Shown here: piece by piece, positions 44,953 to 53,278 of the stretch
Position numbering within the stretch: the first letter of the stretch is position 1
How the letters are laid out: every line of letters begins with the position of its first letter
Assembly: GCF_001594145.1 (NCBI RefSeq)
Contig: NZ_LVCF01000035.1
Location: forward strand, 248,001-312,000
Source of the DNA: Branchiibius sp. NY16-3462-2
Lineage (GTDB): Bacteria > Actinomycetota > Actinomycetes > Actinomycetales > Dermatophilaceae
DNA: 64,000 nt
Direction: 5' to 3'
Translations under genes and position numbers: made by a program
Notes under the pieces: generated by a model
What the model was told of the DNA's origin: nothing
Database searches by the model: none
What the model saw: the letters and a program-made list of their open reading frames with translations, nothing else

Positions 44953-45426
44953 GTGGAAGCGTTCGACCGGCAGATCGTGCAACTCCTGGGCAGCGACGGG
45001 CGGTTGAGCTTCACCGACCTGGGCCGGCTGACCGGGATGTCCACCTCAGCGGTGCACCAGCGGGTCCGCCGGCTCGAGGAGCGCGGGGTGATCAAGGGCT
45101 ACCGGGCCGTCCTCGACTACGAGGCCGCTGACATCCCGCTGACCGCTCTGGTGTCGGTCACCCCGGTGGATCCCGCGGCTCCCGACGATGTGCCGGACCG
45201 GTTGCGGCACCTGGAAGAGATCGACTCGTGCTTCTCCGTGGCGGGGGAGGAGAGCTACGTGCTGAAGGTGCGCGTGGCCAGCCCCGGTCGCCTCGAGGAG
45301 TTGCTGGCGCGGATCCGGGCGGCGGCCGCGGTGACGACACACACCACGGTGGTGTTGAGCACGCCGTGGGAAGACCGGTGCGTGATGCGGCCCGAAGTGG
45401 ACCAGCCACCTGCCGACGACAACTAA
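44953..45426 (+). CDS. Lrp/AsnC family transcriptional regulator
   Basis: A 157-aa regulator with an N-terminal AsnC-type helix-turn-helix (DRQIVQLLGSDGRLSFTDLGRLTGMSTSAVHQRVRRLEERGVI) and a C-terminal RAM ligand-binding/oligomerisation domain (AGEESYVLKVRVASPGRLEELLARI). Likely senses an amino acid. The UDP-sugar dehydrogenase gene starts 10 bases after it but has its own -10 box. Confidence 0.9.
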   Translation: MEAFDRQIVQLLGSDGRLSFTDLGRLTGMSTSAVHQRVRRLEERGVIKGYRAVLDYEAADIPLTALVSVTPVDPAAPDDVPDRLRHLEEIDSCFSVAGEESYVLKVRVASPGRLEELLARIRAAAAVTTHTTVVLSTPWEDRCVMRPEVDQPPADDN

Positions 45427-45429
45427 CCT
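45424..45429 (+). promoter_or_regulatory. -10 box for leaderless UDP-glucose dehydrogenase gene
   Basis: TAACCT overlaps the Lrp stop codon and ends 7 bases before the ATG at 45437. Confidence 0.45.
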
Positions 45430-45436
45430 GTCACGC

Positions 45437-46609
45437 ATGGATGCCAAGATCGCTGTCGCCGGTGTGGGATACGTCGGCCTGTCGAACGCCGTGTTGCTCG
45501 CCCAACGCAACGACGTCGTCGCACTCGATCTGGATGCGGCCAAAGTGGCTCTGCTGCAGGCGGGTACGAGTCCGATTGCCGATCCCGAGATCGAGCAGTT
45601 CCTCCGCGACGAGCCACTGCGGCTGACCTTCACGACCGACCCGCACGAGGCGTACGCCGACGCACAGTTCGTGATCGTGGCCACGCCGACCGACTATGAC
45701 CCGCAGACCAACTACTTCGATACGCACAGCGTGGAGTCGGTGGTCGCCGAGGTGGCGCGGATCAACCCGGACGCAGTGGTCGTGATCAAGTCCACCGTCC
45801 CCGTCGGATACACCGCAGCGCTGCGCGACAGCACCGGCAACCCGAACATCATCTTCTCGCCGGAGTTCCTGCGCGAAGGGAAAGCCCTCTACGACAACCT
45901 GCACCCCTCACGGATCGTGGTGGGTGAGGACAGCCCGCGGGGCAAGGAGTTCGCCCAGTTGCTGCTCGAGGGCGCGGTGGACGACGCGCCGGTCCTGTTG
46001 ATCGACAACACCGAGGCCGAGGCTGTCAAGCTCTTCGCGAACACGTATCTGGCGATGCGGGTCGCGTTCTTCAACGAGTTGGACACCTTCGCGGTGCGTC
46101 ACGGATTGTCCAGCCGGCAGATCATCGAAGGGGTCAGCCTGGACCCACGGGTGGGTGGGCATTACAACAACCCGTCGTTCGGCTATGGCGGCTATTGCCT
46201 GCCCAAGGACACCAAGCAACTGCTGGCCAACTACAACGACGTACCGCAGAACCTCATCGAGGCCATCGTCTCGGCGAATACGACCCGCAAGGACTTCATC
46301 GCCACGGAGATCCTGGCCCGGCAACCCAAGGTCGTGGGTATCCACCGGCTGATCATGAAGGCGGGTTCGGACAACTTCCGGGCCAGCAGTGTGCAGGGCG
46401 TCATGAAGCGGATCAACGCCAAAGGCGTTCCCATCGTCTTGTTCGAGCCGGAACTCGAGGCGGACGAGTACTTCGGCGCGCCGGTGCTTCGCGACTTCGA
46501 GGAGTTCTGCGCACGATCCGATGTCATCGTGGCCAACCGCCTGGTGGAGGAACTGGAGCCGGTGCGCGACAAGGTCTACACGCGCGACCTGTTCGGCAAC
46601 GACTCCTGA
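45437..46609 (+). CDS. ugd: UDP-glucose 6-dehydrogenase (nucleotide sugar dehydrogenase)
   Basis: NAD-dependent double oxidation of UDP-glucose to UDP-glucuronate. The 390-aa protein has the N-terminal Rossmann motif AGVGYVGLS (residues 7-15), the central domain with FGYGGYCLPKDTKQL where Cys254 is the catalytic thiol, and the C-terminal UDP-binding domain. The 388-392 aa length and sequence style resemble the short E. coli-type Ugd. No other glucuronate gene lies nearby, but the exopolysaccharide cluster is 5 kb downstream. The stop codon lies in an 18-bp tandem repeat. Confidence 0.88.
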   Translation: MDAKIAVAGVGYVGLSNAVLLAQRNDVVALDLDAAKVALLQAGTSPIADPEIEQFLRDEPLRLTFTTDPHEAYADAQFVIVATPTDYDPQTNYFDTHSVESVVAEVARINPDAVVVIKSTVPVGYTAALRDSTGNPNIIFSPEFLREGKALYDNLHPSRIVVGEDSPRGKEFAQLLLEGAVDDAPVLLIDNTEAEAVKLFANTYLAMRVAFFNELDTFAVRHGLSSRQIIEGVSLDPRVGGHYNNPSFGYGGYCLPKDTKQLLANYNDVPQNLIEAIVSANTTRKDFIATEILARQPKVVGIHRLIMKAGSDNFRASSVQGVMKRINAKGVPIVLFEPELEADEYFGAPVLRDFEEFCARSDVIVANRLVEELEPVRDKVYTRDLFGNDS

Positions 46610-46656
46610 AGGCTCAGGGACTCCTGAAGGCTCAGCGATTCCTGAAGGCTCAGCGA
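46603..46656. repeat. 18-bp tandem repeat, three copies
   Basis: Copies at 46603-46620, 46621-46638 and 46639-46656 share CTCCTGAAGGCTCAGSGA with two or fewer changes, and a degenerate partial copy begins at 46657. The first copy carries the ugd stop codon; the period is a multiple of three so each copy repeats TGA in frame. Confidence 0.85.
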
Positions 46657-46666
46657 CTCGTGAGGT

Positions 46667-47137
46667 TCACCGCGCGACGGGTGCCACCAACGCGTCCAGA
46701 AGCCGGACCAGATCCTGCGGGTCCACCTCGATGTCGAAACCACGGCGGCCGCCGCTGACCAGGATGCTCGGGTAGTCCGTAGCGGACTGGTCCAGCACGG
46801 TGGGCAGGCGTCGGCGTTGCCCGAAGGGGCTGATCCCACCCACGACGTAGCCGCTGCTGCGCTGTGCGTCGGTGCTCTCGGCGAGCCCGACCTTCTTGAC
46901 CCCGAGCGCTGCCGCGACCGCCTTCGTGTCCATCATCGTCGCGACCGGGACCACGACCACGGCCAGCCCGGCCTCGGAGGCGACGACCAGCGTCTTGAAC
47001 ACCCGGTCCGCGGACACGCCCAGCGCGTCCGCGGCCTCCTGACCGTAGTCGGTCACCGACGGATCGTGGTCGTACACGTGCTCGGTGAACGGGATCTTCG
47101 CGGCACGCAGAGCGCGCGTGGCAGGAGTAGCGGGCAT
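46667..47137 (-). CDS. ybaK: YbaK/EbsC family aminoacyl-tRNA deacylase
   Basis: A 156-aa trans-editing hydrolase of the YbaK/ProX family, likely clearing Cys-tRNA(Pro). Conserved residues: the catalytic Lys in VFKTLVV (about residue 45) and the glycine-rich GGISPFGQRRRLPTVLD block (about 100-116). ATG 47137 gives the family-typical N-terminus (TPATRALRAAKIPFTEHVYDHD); a weak -10 (CAGAAT) lies 6 bases upstream. Confidence 0.9.
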   Translation of the reverse strand: MPATPATRALRAAKIPFTEHVYDHDPSVTDYGQEAADALGVSADRVFKTLVVASEAGLAVVVVPVATMMDTKAVAAALGVKKVGLAESTDAQRSSGYVVGGISPFGQRRRLPTVLDQSATDYPSILVSGGRRGFDIEVDPQDLVRLLDALVAPVAR

Positions 47138-47350
47138 GCTCTCATTCTGCTGGCCTCGCCGTAGGCGATGGGCAGCGGCGTGTCGGGAGCGACACGCCGG
47201 GGAGACGATGAAAATCCAGTCTGTCGTTGCCCGTTGTTCACCTTTCTGACCTGCACCGATGCGCGTTTGCGCAGGCCAGAGGCCGGTTGACAGGACGGCG
47301 TCGACGGAGTTTTCTTGCCTGCGTCGGTAGTAGGTCCGACGGCCCATCGC

Positions 47351-47432
47351 GGTGGGTCTCGGTTGCAGTTCTAGTAGAAAACGTGCGCGCGGACACCGCG
47401 CGGCGGCCCCAACGACGCGGCCGAGACCCACC
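47351..47432. repeat. Nested inverted repeat upstream of lnt
   Basis: GGTGGGTCTCGG (47351-47362) pairs perfectly with CCGAGACCCACC (47421-47432). Inside it CGCGCGG and CCGCGCG (about 47385-47401) form a 7-bp hairpin with a 3-base loop. The whole element ends just upstream of the lnt -10 box. Confidence 0.55.
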
Positions 47433-47439
47433 CGCCGAC

Positions 47440-47445
47440 TACGCT
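47440..47445 (+). promoter_or_regulatory. -10 box for leaderless lnt mRNA
   Basis: TACGCT ends 6 bases before the GTG at 47452. Confidence 0.45.
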
Positions 47446-47451
47446 GAGGCA

Positions 47452-49035
47452 GTGCTGCGCCGCCTCCTTCTTGCTGCCGCCTCCGGCGTCGCGCTGTGGG
47501 CAGCCTTTCCGACCGTCAACTGGTGGTGGCTGGCGCCCATCGGCGTCGCGGGTCTGGCGCTGGCCTGCTGTGGCGCCCGGGTGCGTGGCGGTCTGCTGAT
47601 CGGCCTGGTCACCGGTCTGGCGTTCTTCGTACCCGGCCTCGCCTGGTCGGGGATCTACGTCGGCCACGTGCCGTGGTTCGCCCTGGCGATCACCGAGTCG
47701 TTGTACTTCGCAGCGATGGCCGGGCTGCTCGCCTGGTTACAGGGACCCACGGGGACGGCCCGGGTCCGGCCCGTGGTGGTCGCCCTGGTCTGGGTGGTCC
47801 AGGAGTGGCTGCGCGGAACCGTACCGTTCGGTGGCTTCCCGTGGTTGCAGCTGGCGTGGTCGCAAGCTGACAGTCCGATGTTGCCGATCGCTCGGTTCGC
47901 CGGTTCGACCGGTCTGAGCTTCGCGGTCGCCCTGACCGGCGGCCTGCTGGCGGCGATCGTCCATGATCGACGTACGCCGCGCCTGGCCCTGGCCGCCGCG
48001 GCCGGTGCGATCGTCCTGGCTCTGGCGCCGCTGGCCGTGACCGTGCCCGTCGACGGGCGGCCCGTGCGGGTGATGGGTATCCAGGGCAACGTCCCGACCG
48101 CGGGCCTGGAGTTCAACGCCCAGCGCCGTGCCGTACTGGACAATCACGTCCGCCTCACCGAGAAGGCGGCGCAGGAGGTTGCCGACGGGCAACGGCAGCA
48201 ACCCGATCTGGTGGTGTGGCCGGAGAACTCCTCCGACATCGACCCGTTGCGCAATGCCGATGCGGCGACGCAGATCGTTCGGGCCGTGAACGCCATCAAG
48301 GCGCCGACCATCATCGGCGCCGTCCTGCAGCAGCCCGCACCCAAGGTGTCCAACGCCTCGCTGCTCTACCTGCCGGACAAGGGGCTGGCCCAGACGTACG
48401 TCAAGCGCCACCCGGTGCCGTTCGCGGAGTACATCCCCTACCGATCGTTCTTCCGCTTCTTCAGCAAGCAGGTGGACCTCGTGCGCGCCGACTTCGCCGC
48501 GGGGGACCAGGTCGGATTGTTCAAGATGCCCACCGCCCGCGGTGTGGTGCCGGTGACCCCGATCATCTGTTTCGAAGTGGCGTACGACGATCTGGTGCGT
48601 TCCGGGGTTGACGCCGGGGCCCAGCTGATCGCCGTACAGACCAATAACGCGACGTTCGGCTACAGCGCAGAATCAGCACAGCAACTAGCGATCTCCCGGG
48701 TCCGCGCGGTCGAGTTCGGGCGCTCCGTGGTGCACATCTCCACCGTGGGTATCAGCGCGCTGATTACTCCGGACGGGGTGACGCACCAGCGCACGGATCT
48801 GTTCACCCCGGCCATTCTGGATGGCACGCTGCCCTTGCGCACCGAGCGGACGGTCGCCGACCGGATCGGAGTCGCCCCGGTGGGACTGGCGGTGGCCGGC
48901 ACCGTGGTCGCAGTCGTACTCCGGCTGCGCCGGCGAGGGATTACTGGCCCCCCAGGCCCGCCCGGTATGGTGAGCGATCAACCCAGGACGGTAGGAACGC
49001 AACCGGCCGTCGACAAGCTTGATCGGACGAAATGA
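47452..49035 (+). CDS. lnt: Apolipoprotein N-acyltransferase Lnt
   Basis: Adds a third acyl chain to lipoproteins at the membrane. The 527-aa protein has six to seven N-terminal transmembrane helices (to about residue 200) and a carbon-nitrogen hydrolase domain with the triad Glu258 (VWPENSSD), Lys318 (YVKRHPVPF) and Cys373 (IICFEVAY), then a last helix. GTG 47452 is preferred: it follows a -10 box and a GAGG, and the protein begins at the first helix. The stop overlaps the ppm1 ATG. In mycobacteria Lnt and Ppm1 activities are fused or paired. Confidence 0.93.
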   Translation: MLRRLLLAAASGVALWAAFPTVNWWWLAPIGVAGLALACCGARVRGGLLIGLVTGLAFFVPGLAWSGIYVGHVPWFALAITESLYFAAMAGLLAWLQGPTGTARVRPVVVALVWVVQEWLRGTVPFGGFPWLQLAWSQADSPMLPIARFAGSTGLSFAVALTGGLLAAIVHDRRTPRLALAAAAGAIVLALAPLAVTVPVDGRPVRVMGIQGNVPTAGLEFNAQRRAVLDNHVRLTEKAAQEVADGQRQQPDLVVWPENSSDIDPLRNADAATQIVRAVNAIKAPTIIGAVLQQPAPKVSNASLLYLPDKGLAQTYVKRHPVPFAEYIPYRSFFRFFSKQVDLVRADFAAGDQVGLFKMPTARGVVPVTPIICFEVAYDDLVRSGVDAGAQLIAVQTNNATFGYSAESAQQLAISRVRAVEFGRSVVHISTVGISALITPDGVTHQRTDLFTPAILDGTLPLRTERTVADRIGVAPVGLAVAGTVVAVVLRLRRRGITGPPGPPGMVSDQPRTVGTQPAVDKLDRTK

Positions 49036-49784
49036 CCCCGCACTCCCCATCAGCGACTCTCGTTCTGCTGCCGACCTACAACGAGATCGACAACCTGGCT
49101 CGGGTGATGCACCGCATCCGGACAGCTGTCCCGGATGCCGATGTTCTGGTTCTCGATGACGACTCGCCCGACGGCACTGGCAAGCTTGCCGACGAGTTGG
49201 CGGCCGAGGATCCGGCGATCACGGTGCTGCACCGCACGGCCAAGGAGGGTTTGGGGGCGGCCTACCTCGCCGGTTTCGAGTGGGGCCTCGAGCGAGGATA
49301 CGAATTCCTGATCGAGATCGACGCCGATGGCTCCCATCCGCCGGAGGAGCTGCCCGCGATGCTGGCCGAGGCCGCCGACCAGGCTGACCTGGTGATCGGT
49401 TCGCGTTATGTGCCCGGAGGAGCCGTGGTCAACTGGCCCGTGCACCGGCAGTTGCTCAGCCGGGTCGGCAACCAGTACGTGCGACTGCTGCTGGGGATGC
49501 CGGTTCGCGACGCCACGGCGGGGTACCGCGTCTATCGCGCGGACGCGCTGCGGACGCTCGGCTTGGACACGGTGCAGTCGCAGGGCTACTGCTTCCAGAC
49601 GGACCTGACCTGGCGTGCGGCCCGGGCCGGACTACAGATCCGCGAACTGCCGATCACCTTCACCGAGCGTGAATACGGTGATTCCAAGATGAGCGGCGAT
49701 GTCGTTCGCGAGTCGATGCGCTCGATCACCGGCTGGGGTGTGAAGCACCGCGCCCAGCAACTGCGGTCGCTGGTGGGCCGCTGA
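49032..49784 (+). CDS. ppm1: Polyprenol-monophosphomannose synthase Ppm1
   Basis: GT2 glycosyltransferase that makes polyprenol-phosphate-mannose from GDP-mannose for lipoglycan synthesis and protein mannosylation. The 250-aa protein has LLPTYNEIDNL, the DDDSPDGT nucleotide site (residues about 42-49) and the IDADGSH metal/catalytic motif (about 97-103). It has no C-terminal membrane anchor, like the catalytic domain of mycobacterial Ppm1. The 4-base overlap with lnt matches the known functional pairing. GDP-mannose is also the precursor used by gmd/fcl nearby. Confidence 0.92.
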   Translation: MTPHSPSATLVLLPTYNEIDNLARVMHRIRTAVPDADVLVLDDDSPDGTGKLADELAAEDPAITVLHRTAKEGLGAAYLAGFEWGLERGYEFLIEIDADGSHPPEELPAMLAEAADQADLVIGSRYVPGGAVVNWPVHRQLLSRVGNQYVRLLLGMPVRDATAGYRVYRADALRTLGLDTVQSQGYCFQTDLTWRAARAGLQIRELPITFTEREYGDSKMSGDVVRESMRSITGWGVKHRAQQLRSLVGR

Positions 49785-49826
49785 CGGCCGCTGGCGTACT
49801 AAAGAAACACCCCAACCAAAGAAATA

Positions 49827-49854
49827 CCCCGATGTGCCGGTGGGCACATCGGGG
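49827..49854. terminator. Bidirectional terminator hairpin between ppm1 and rbpA
   Basis: CCCCGATGTGCC (49827-49838) pairs perfectly over 12 bp with GGCACATCGGGG (49843-49854) around loop GGTG, between convergent genes. Confidence 0.8.
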
Positions 49855-49873
49855 ATTCCCCCGGTCGAGGGAC

Positions 49874-50230
49874 TCAGGCGGTGCGCTGAGCCGACTTCTC
49901 ACCACGAGAGGCGCGCAGCAGCGTCAGCCGCTCCTGCAGGAGCTCTTCCAACTCGGGGATGGTGCGGCGCTCGAGGAGCATGTCCCAGTGGGTGCGCGGT
50001 GCCTTGGTGGGCTTGCGGTCCGGCTCGGGGCCGTCGACCAGCTTGGCCTCAGCTCCGCAGCGGCATTCCCAGATGGCCGGAACGTCCGCTTCCACCGAGA
50101 ACGGCAGCTCACTGACGTGCCCCTCGGGGCAGACGTAACTCACCATCTGGCGCTCACTGAAGGTGATGCCGTCCTCGGTTTCGAAGGACAGGGTGCTCAA
50201 GTTGGTGCCGCGCAGGGAACGCTCTGCCAT
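49874..50230 (-). CDS. rbpA: RNA polymerase-binding protein RbpA
   Basis: A 118-aa actinobacterial transcription factor that binds sigma and the RNA polymerase beta subunit and stabilises open complexes. It begins MAERSLRGTNLSTLSFE and has the core zinc-binding segment (VCPEGHVSE and CRCGAE) and the C-terminal sigma-interaction helices (PELEELLQERLTLLRASRG). The start at 50230 matches the conserved N-terminus. A GGAAC-N18-GTT element at 50336-50361 on the same strand suggests SigR/SigH-type control, as for rbpA in Streptomyces. Confidence 0.96.
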   Translation of the reverse strand: MAERSLRGTNLSTLSFETEDGITFSERQMVSYVCPEGHVSELPFSVEADVPAIWECRCGAEAKLVDGPEPDRKPTKAPRTHWDMLLERRTIPELEELLQERLTLLRASRGEKSAQRTA

Positions 50231-50335
50231 GTCGGTTCCTTCCGACTCGTTCTGATCACAAGGCTGCTCACCGGATATTGGGGGCCGGCAGCCAGGCGGG
50301 AGGCCGGTCCGGCTCTCCGTGCTGTCAGTGGGTTC

Positions 50336-50361
50336 AACGCCCCACAGTCCCGTGGTGTTCC
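50336..50361 (-). promoter_or_regulatory. SigR/SigH-type promoter of rbpA
   Basis: Minus strand reads GGAAC, 18 bases, GTT, matching the thiol-stress ECF sigma consensus. It would give a leader of about 100 bases. Confidence 0.5.
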
Positions 50362-50400
50362 ATTGGGGTGCTGTGATTTTCCTGTGCCCGGTGTGGGCGT

Positions 50401-50426
50401 GGAATCCGCGGCCGGGTTCGGACGTT
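50401..50426 (+). promoter_or_regulatory. SigR/SigH-type promoter of fxsA
   Basis: GGAAT, 18 bases, GTT, an exact match to the Streptomyces SigR consensus. GTT ends 9 bases before the ATG at 50436, so the mRNA would be leaderless or nearly so. Confidence 0.5.
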
Positions 50427-50435
50427 CTCCAGGGT

Positions 50436-50966
50436 ATGAACGCCCCACGAGCCGCCCGTCGCCGCCGTCCCCGATGGCTGGTGGTCGGGGTTGTGCTGTG
50501 GCTGGCCATCGAGATTGCCGTGTTGTACGCCGTGGCTCACCTCATCGGTTGGGGTCCGGCGCTCCTGGTGCTGCTGGGGCTCAGCTTCGCCGGGATCAGC
50601 ATCACCCGTCATCAGTTGACTGGGGCACTGCGCACCTGGCGGCAAGGCGGCACGCGCTCGCGCTACGGCGCTGAGACCGTCGTGACCCCGATCGATCCCG
50701 GCAGCGTGGGCGGTTCGGCAGTCGGTATCGCCGCCAGCGTCCTGATGACCGTCCCTGGTTTCGTCAGCGCCGTGGTGGGCGCGCTGCTCCTGGTGCCGTG
50801 GGTTCGTCGCACCGTCGGCCGCCTGCTGGCGGGGGTCGTGACGGCGCGGGCAGTATCCGTGGTTGCCGCCGTTCAGCAGCCGACGGTTCCTGGCCAGACG
50901 AGCACCGGGACCGACGACGTACGCAACGGGCTGCCGATCATCGAGGGCGAGATCGTCAAAGAGTGA
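50436..50966 (+). CDS. fxsA: FxsA family membrane protein
   Basis: A 176-aa membrane protein with three to four transmembrane helices (residues about 15-55 and 95-130). The pattern matches FxsA, whose E. coli member suppresses F-exclusion of phage T7; the general cellular role is unclear. The C-terminal 45 residues are soluble and end in a conserved-looking IEGEIVKE. ATG 50436 lies at the predicted start of a SigR-type transcript. The stop abuts the stop codon of the convergent MFS gene with no gap. Confidence 0.82.
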   Translation: MNAPRAARRRRPRWLVVGVVLWLAIEIAVLYAVAHLIGWGPALLVLLGLSFAGISITRHQLTGALRTWRQGGTRSRYGAETVVTPIDPGSVGGSAVGIAASVLMTVPGFVSAVVGALLLVPWVRRTVGRLLAGVVTARAVSVVAAVQQPTVPGQTSTGTDDVRNGLPIIEGEIVKE

Positions 50967-52328
50967 TCACCGCAAGGTGGCGGGAACCTGGTTGCCGACA
51001 GCGGTGATCCCGGCGCGGACATCGACCGTGCGCAGGATCGCCGCACCCGCGGCGAAGAACACGACCAACGCAAGGATCGACCAGCGGTAGTCGTGCACCC
51101 ACTGGAAGATCAGGCCGAACAGCAGGGTGCCGAACCAGCTCGTGCCGCGCTCCATGGCCTGGTAGAAGCTGAAGTACTTCGTCTCCTCCCCGCTGGGGAT
51201 CAGATGGCTGAACAACGAGCGGCTCAGGGACTGGCTACCACCCAGCACCATGCCGATCCCCGTGGCCAGCAGGAGCCACAGCACGAAGGCCCCCCGGGGC
51301 AGGAAGAACGCCACGGTCACGACGGCGGTCCAAGCGCCCAGGCTGCACAGGATGCTGCGTTGTGAGCCGAACCGGGCCGCCAACCGGGCGAAGAAGAGGG
51401 CACCGACGAACGCGACGATCTGCACCCAGAGGATCGTGATCACCAATTGGTTGTCGCTGAACCCGAGCTGCCGGTTGCCGTAGAGACTGGCCGAACTGAT
51501 GACGGTCTGGATGCCGTCGTTGTACAGCAGGAAGGCCACCAGGAAGCGGAAGGTCTGCGGGTAGCGCCGGATCTGCCCGAAGGTCGCCCGCAGTTGGGCC
51601 ACGCCCGCCCGAAGGCTCGCGGCCAGCGATCCGGCAGCTGCCTCACCCCGGACCGAGTCCAGTCCGGTCGCGGAGTACCACGCGAACGCCGCCCACCACA
51701 GCCCGGAGATCAGGAAGATGACGCGCACGGCTCCGGTGGTGCTGAGCCCGATCGAGGAGTGCAGGCCCAGGAGGACCAGCGCGATGATCAGCAGAATGGC
51801 GCCACCGATGTAACCGAAGGACCAGCCGATGCTGGAGACCCGATCCCGGTCCTCCGCGGGCGTGATCCGCACCATGATCGCGTTGTAGACACTGGTACTC
51901 AGGGCGATGCAGATTGTGGAGATCATTGCCAGCACCACACCCAGGCCCCACCGGGTGCCCGCGACCAGGGACAGCCCCATCGCCGCCAGCGAGCCGACAC
52001 TTGCGAAGAAGGCCAACAAGCGGGCCGGCCGCCTCGCCCGATCGGCGAGCGCCCCTCCCAGGATCAGCAGCACCGCGGCCACGATGGTTCCGGCGGTCAG
52101 GGTGTACGGCACTACCGACCCGGGTGCGATCGGAATGCCCAGAACGTGCAGGTTGGTGCGGCAGGTCTGATCCGTGGGCTGGCCCGGACACGCCGCAGCG
52201 TTCGCGACGGTCGTCAGGTACGGGCCGAGCAGGACCGTGATGGTCACGGTCAGATACCCGGTGACGCCCAGATCGTTCCAGTACCAGCGTCGTTGGAGTT
52301 GCCGCTGCTCCGGGGTGGATACGCTCAC
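50967..52328 (-). CDS. MFS transporter, UMF1-like
   Basis: A 453-aa protein with about twelve transmembrane helices, of the UMF1/Atg22-like MFS branch (start RRWYWNDLGVTGYLTVTITVLLGPYL; SSIGWSFGYIGGAI motif). The GTG at 52328 overlaps the fcl stop codon by 4 bases, so it belongs to the polysaccharide operon as its last gene. No Wzx flippase is seen in the window, so it may move a precursor or sugar, but that is only contextual. UMF1 proteins are otherwise uncharacterised in bacteria. Confidence 0.82.
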   Translation of the reverse strand: MSVSTPEQRQLQRRWYWNDLGVTGYLTVTITVLLGPYLTTVANAAACPGQPTDQTCRTNLHVLGIPIAPGSVVPYTLTAGTIVAAVLLILGGALADRARRPARLLAFFASVGSLAAMGLSLVAGTRWGLGVVLAMISTICIALSTSVYNAIMVRITPAEDRDRVSSIGWSFGYIGGAILLIIALVLLGLHSSIGLSTTGAVRVIFLISGLWWAAFAWYSATGLDSVRGEAAAGSLAASLRAGVAQLRATFGQIRRYPQTFRFLVAFLLYNDGIQTVISSASLYGNRQLGFSDNQLVITILWVQIVAFVGALFFARLAARFGSQRSILCSLGAWTAVVTVAFFLPRGAFVLWLLLATGIGMVLGGSQSLSRSLFSHLIPSGEETKYFSFYQAMERGTSWFGTLLFGLIFQWVHDYRWSILALVVFFAAGAAILRTVDVRAGITAVGNQVPATLR

Positions 52329-53278
52329 AGCCGCAGTGCGTCTTGGTGTTCCAGGAACCAGTCGTAGGTGGACGCCAGACCAGTCGTCAGGTCGATCTGG
52401 GACTTCCAACCGAGCGACTCCAGCATGGAGACGTCCAGCACACGTTGCGGTGTGCCGTCGGGTACTTCAGGGTTCCAGTTCGTGGCGCCCTGGTATCCGA
52501 CGGTGGCCGCTACCCGTCGCGCGATCTCCTGCAGGCTCTCGTCCTTGCCGGTGCCCACGTTGACCTGGGTGGGTCCGTCGTAGTGGTCCAGCAGGAACAA
52601 CACTGCGTCCGCGAGGTCGTCGACGTGCAGGAACTCCCGGCGCGGTGTGCCGGTGCCCCAGTTCGTCACCTCGGTCGCCCCCGTCTGGACTGCCTCGTGG
52701 TAGCGACGAATGAGAGCGGGCAGAACATGCGAGCCAGTCGGGGAGAAATTGTCGCCGGGTCCGTAGAGGTTGGTCGGCATGGCACTGATCCACGGCAGGC
52801 CGTACTGCCGGCGGACCGCCTGGACCTGCATGATGCCGGCGATCTTGGCCACTGCGTAGGCGTCGTTGCTCGGCTCCAGATGGCCGGTCAGGAGAGCCTC
52901 TTCGCGGATCGGTTGTTCGGCGAACTTGGGATAGATGCAGGCGGACCCGAGGAAAATCAGCCGCTCGACGCCGAATTCGAGGGCGGCGTCCATGACGTTG
53001 ACCTGAATGCGGACATTGTCGGACAGGAAATCCACCGGGTAGGTGCTGTTGGCCAGGATGCCGCCGACCTTCGCGGCAGCCAGGGCCACATACACCGGAC
53101 GGTGCTGCTCAAAGAACGAGAACACGGCGGATCGCTCGCGCAGGTCCAGTTCGTCAGAGGGCGCGGTGAGGATCTGGTCGAACCCGTCCGCCTCCAGCCG
53201 GCGGACCAGGGCTGAGCCGACAAGTCCGCGATGTCCCGCGACGAAGATGGGACGGGCGCGATCCAGGGGTTCAGGCAT
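52325..53278 (-). CDS. fcl: GDP-L-fucose synthase Fcl
   Basis: Converts GDP-4-keto-6-deoxymannose to GDP-L-fucose by epimerisation and NADPH reduction. The 317-aa SDR has the VAGHRGLVGSALVRRL cofactor motif (residues about 13-28), LGSACIYPKFAEQPI with the catalytic Ser and Cys (about 107-121) and YAVAKIAG with the Tyr-Lys pair. ATG 53278 overlaps gmd by 8 bases. Paired with gmd, it shows that this strain can make GDP-fucose. Confidence 0.95.
   Translation of the reverse strand: MPEPLDRARPIFVAGHRGLVGSALVRRLEADGFDQILTAPSDELDLRERSAVFSFFEQHRPVYVALAAAKVGGILANSTYPVDFLSDNVRIQVNVMDAALEFGVERLIFLGSACIYPKFAEQPIREEALLTGHLEPSNDAYAVAKIAGIMQVQAVRRQYGLPWISAMPTNLYGPGDNFSPTGSHVLPALIRRYHEAVQTGATEVTNWGTGTPRREFLHVDDLADAVLFLLDHYDGPTQVNVGTGKDESLQEIARRVAATVGYQGATNWNPEVPDGTPQRVLDVSMLESLGWKSQIDLTTGLASTYDWFLEHQDALRL

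Larger units (their letters stand above)
47138..47451. other. 314-base intergenic region between ybaK and lnt
   Basis: No gene seen. It holds the ybaK -10 (47144-47149, minus strand), a TGCGC/GCGCA hairpin at 47260-47273, an isolated TTGACA at 47287-47292 without a convincing -10, a nested inverted repeat at 47350-47434 and the lnt -10 box at 47440-47445. Confidence 0.6.

Noticed and set aside
46603..46656. Repeat array considered as a CRISPR
   Set aside because: The copies are directly adjacent with no spacers, only three in number and shorter than CRISPR repeats.
47287..47292. Perfect TTGACA considered as the lnt -35 box
   Set aside because: No TANNNT box follows at 16-19 bases, and the lnt -10 box lies 150 bases further on.
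50323..50344. TGTCAGTG upstream of rbpA as a fourth PafBC site
   Set aside because: The bases at the -10 position are GCCCCA, so the TAnnnT half is missing.
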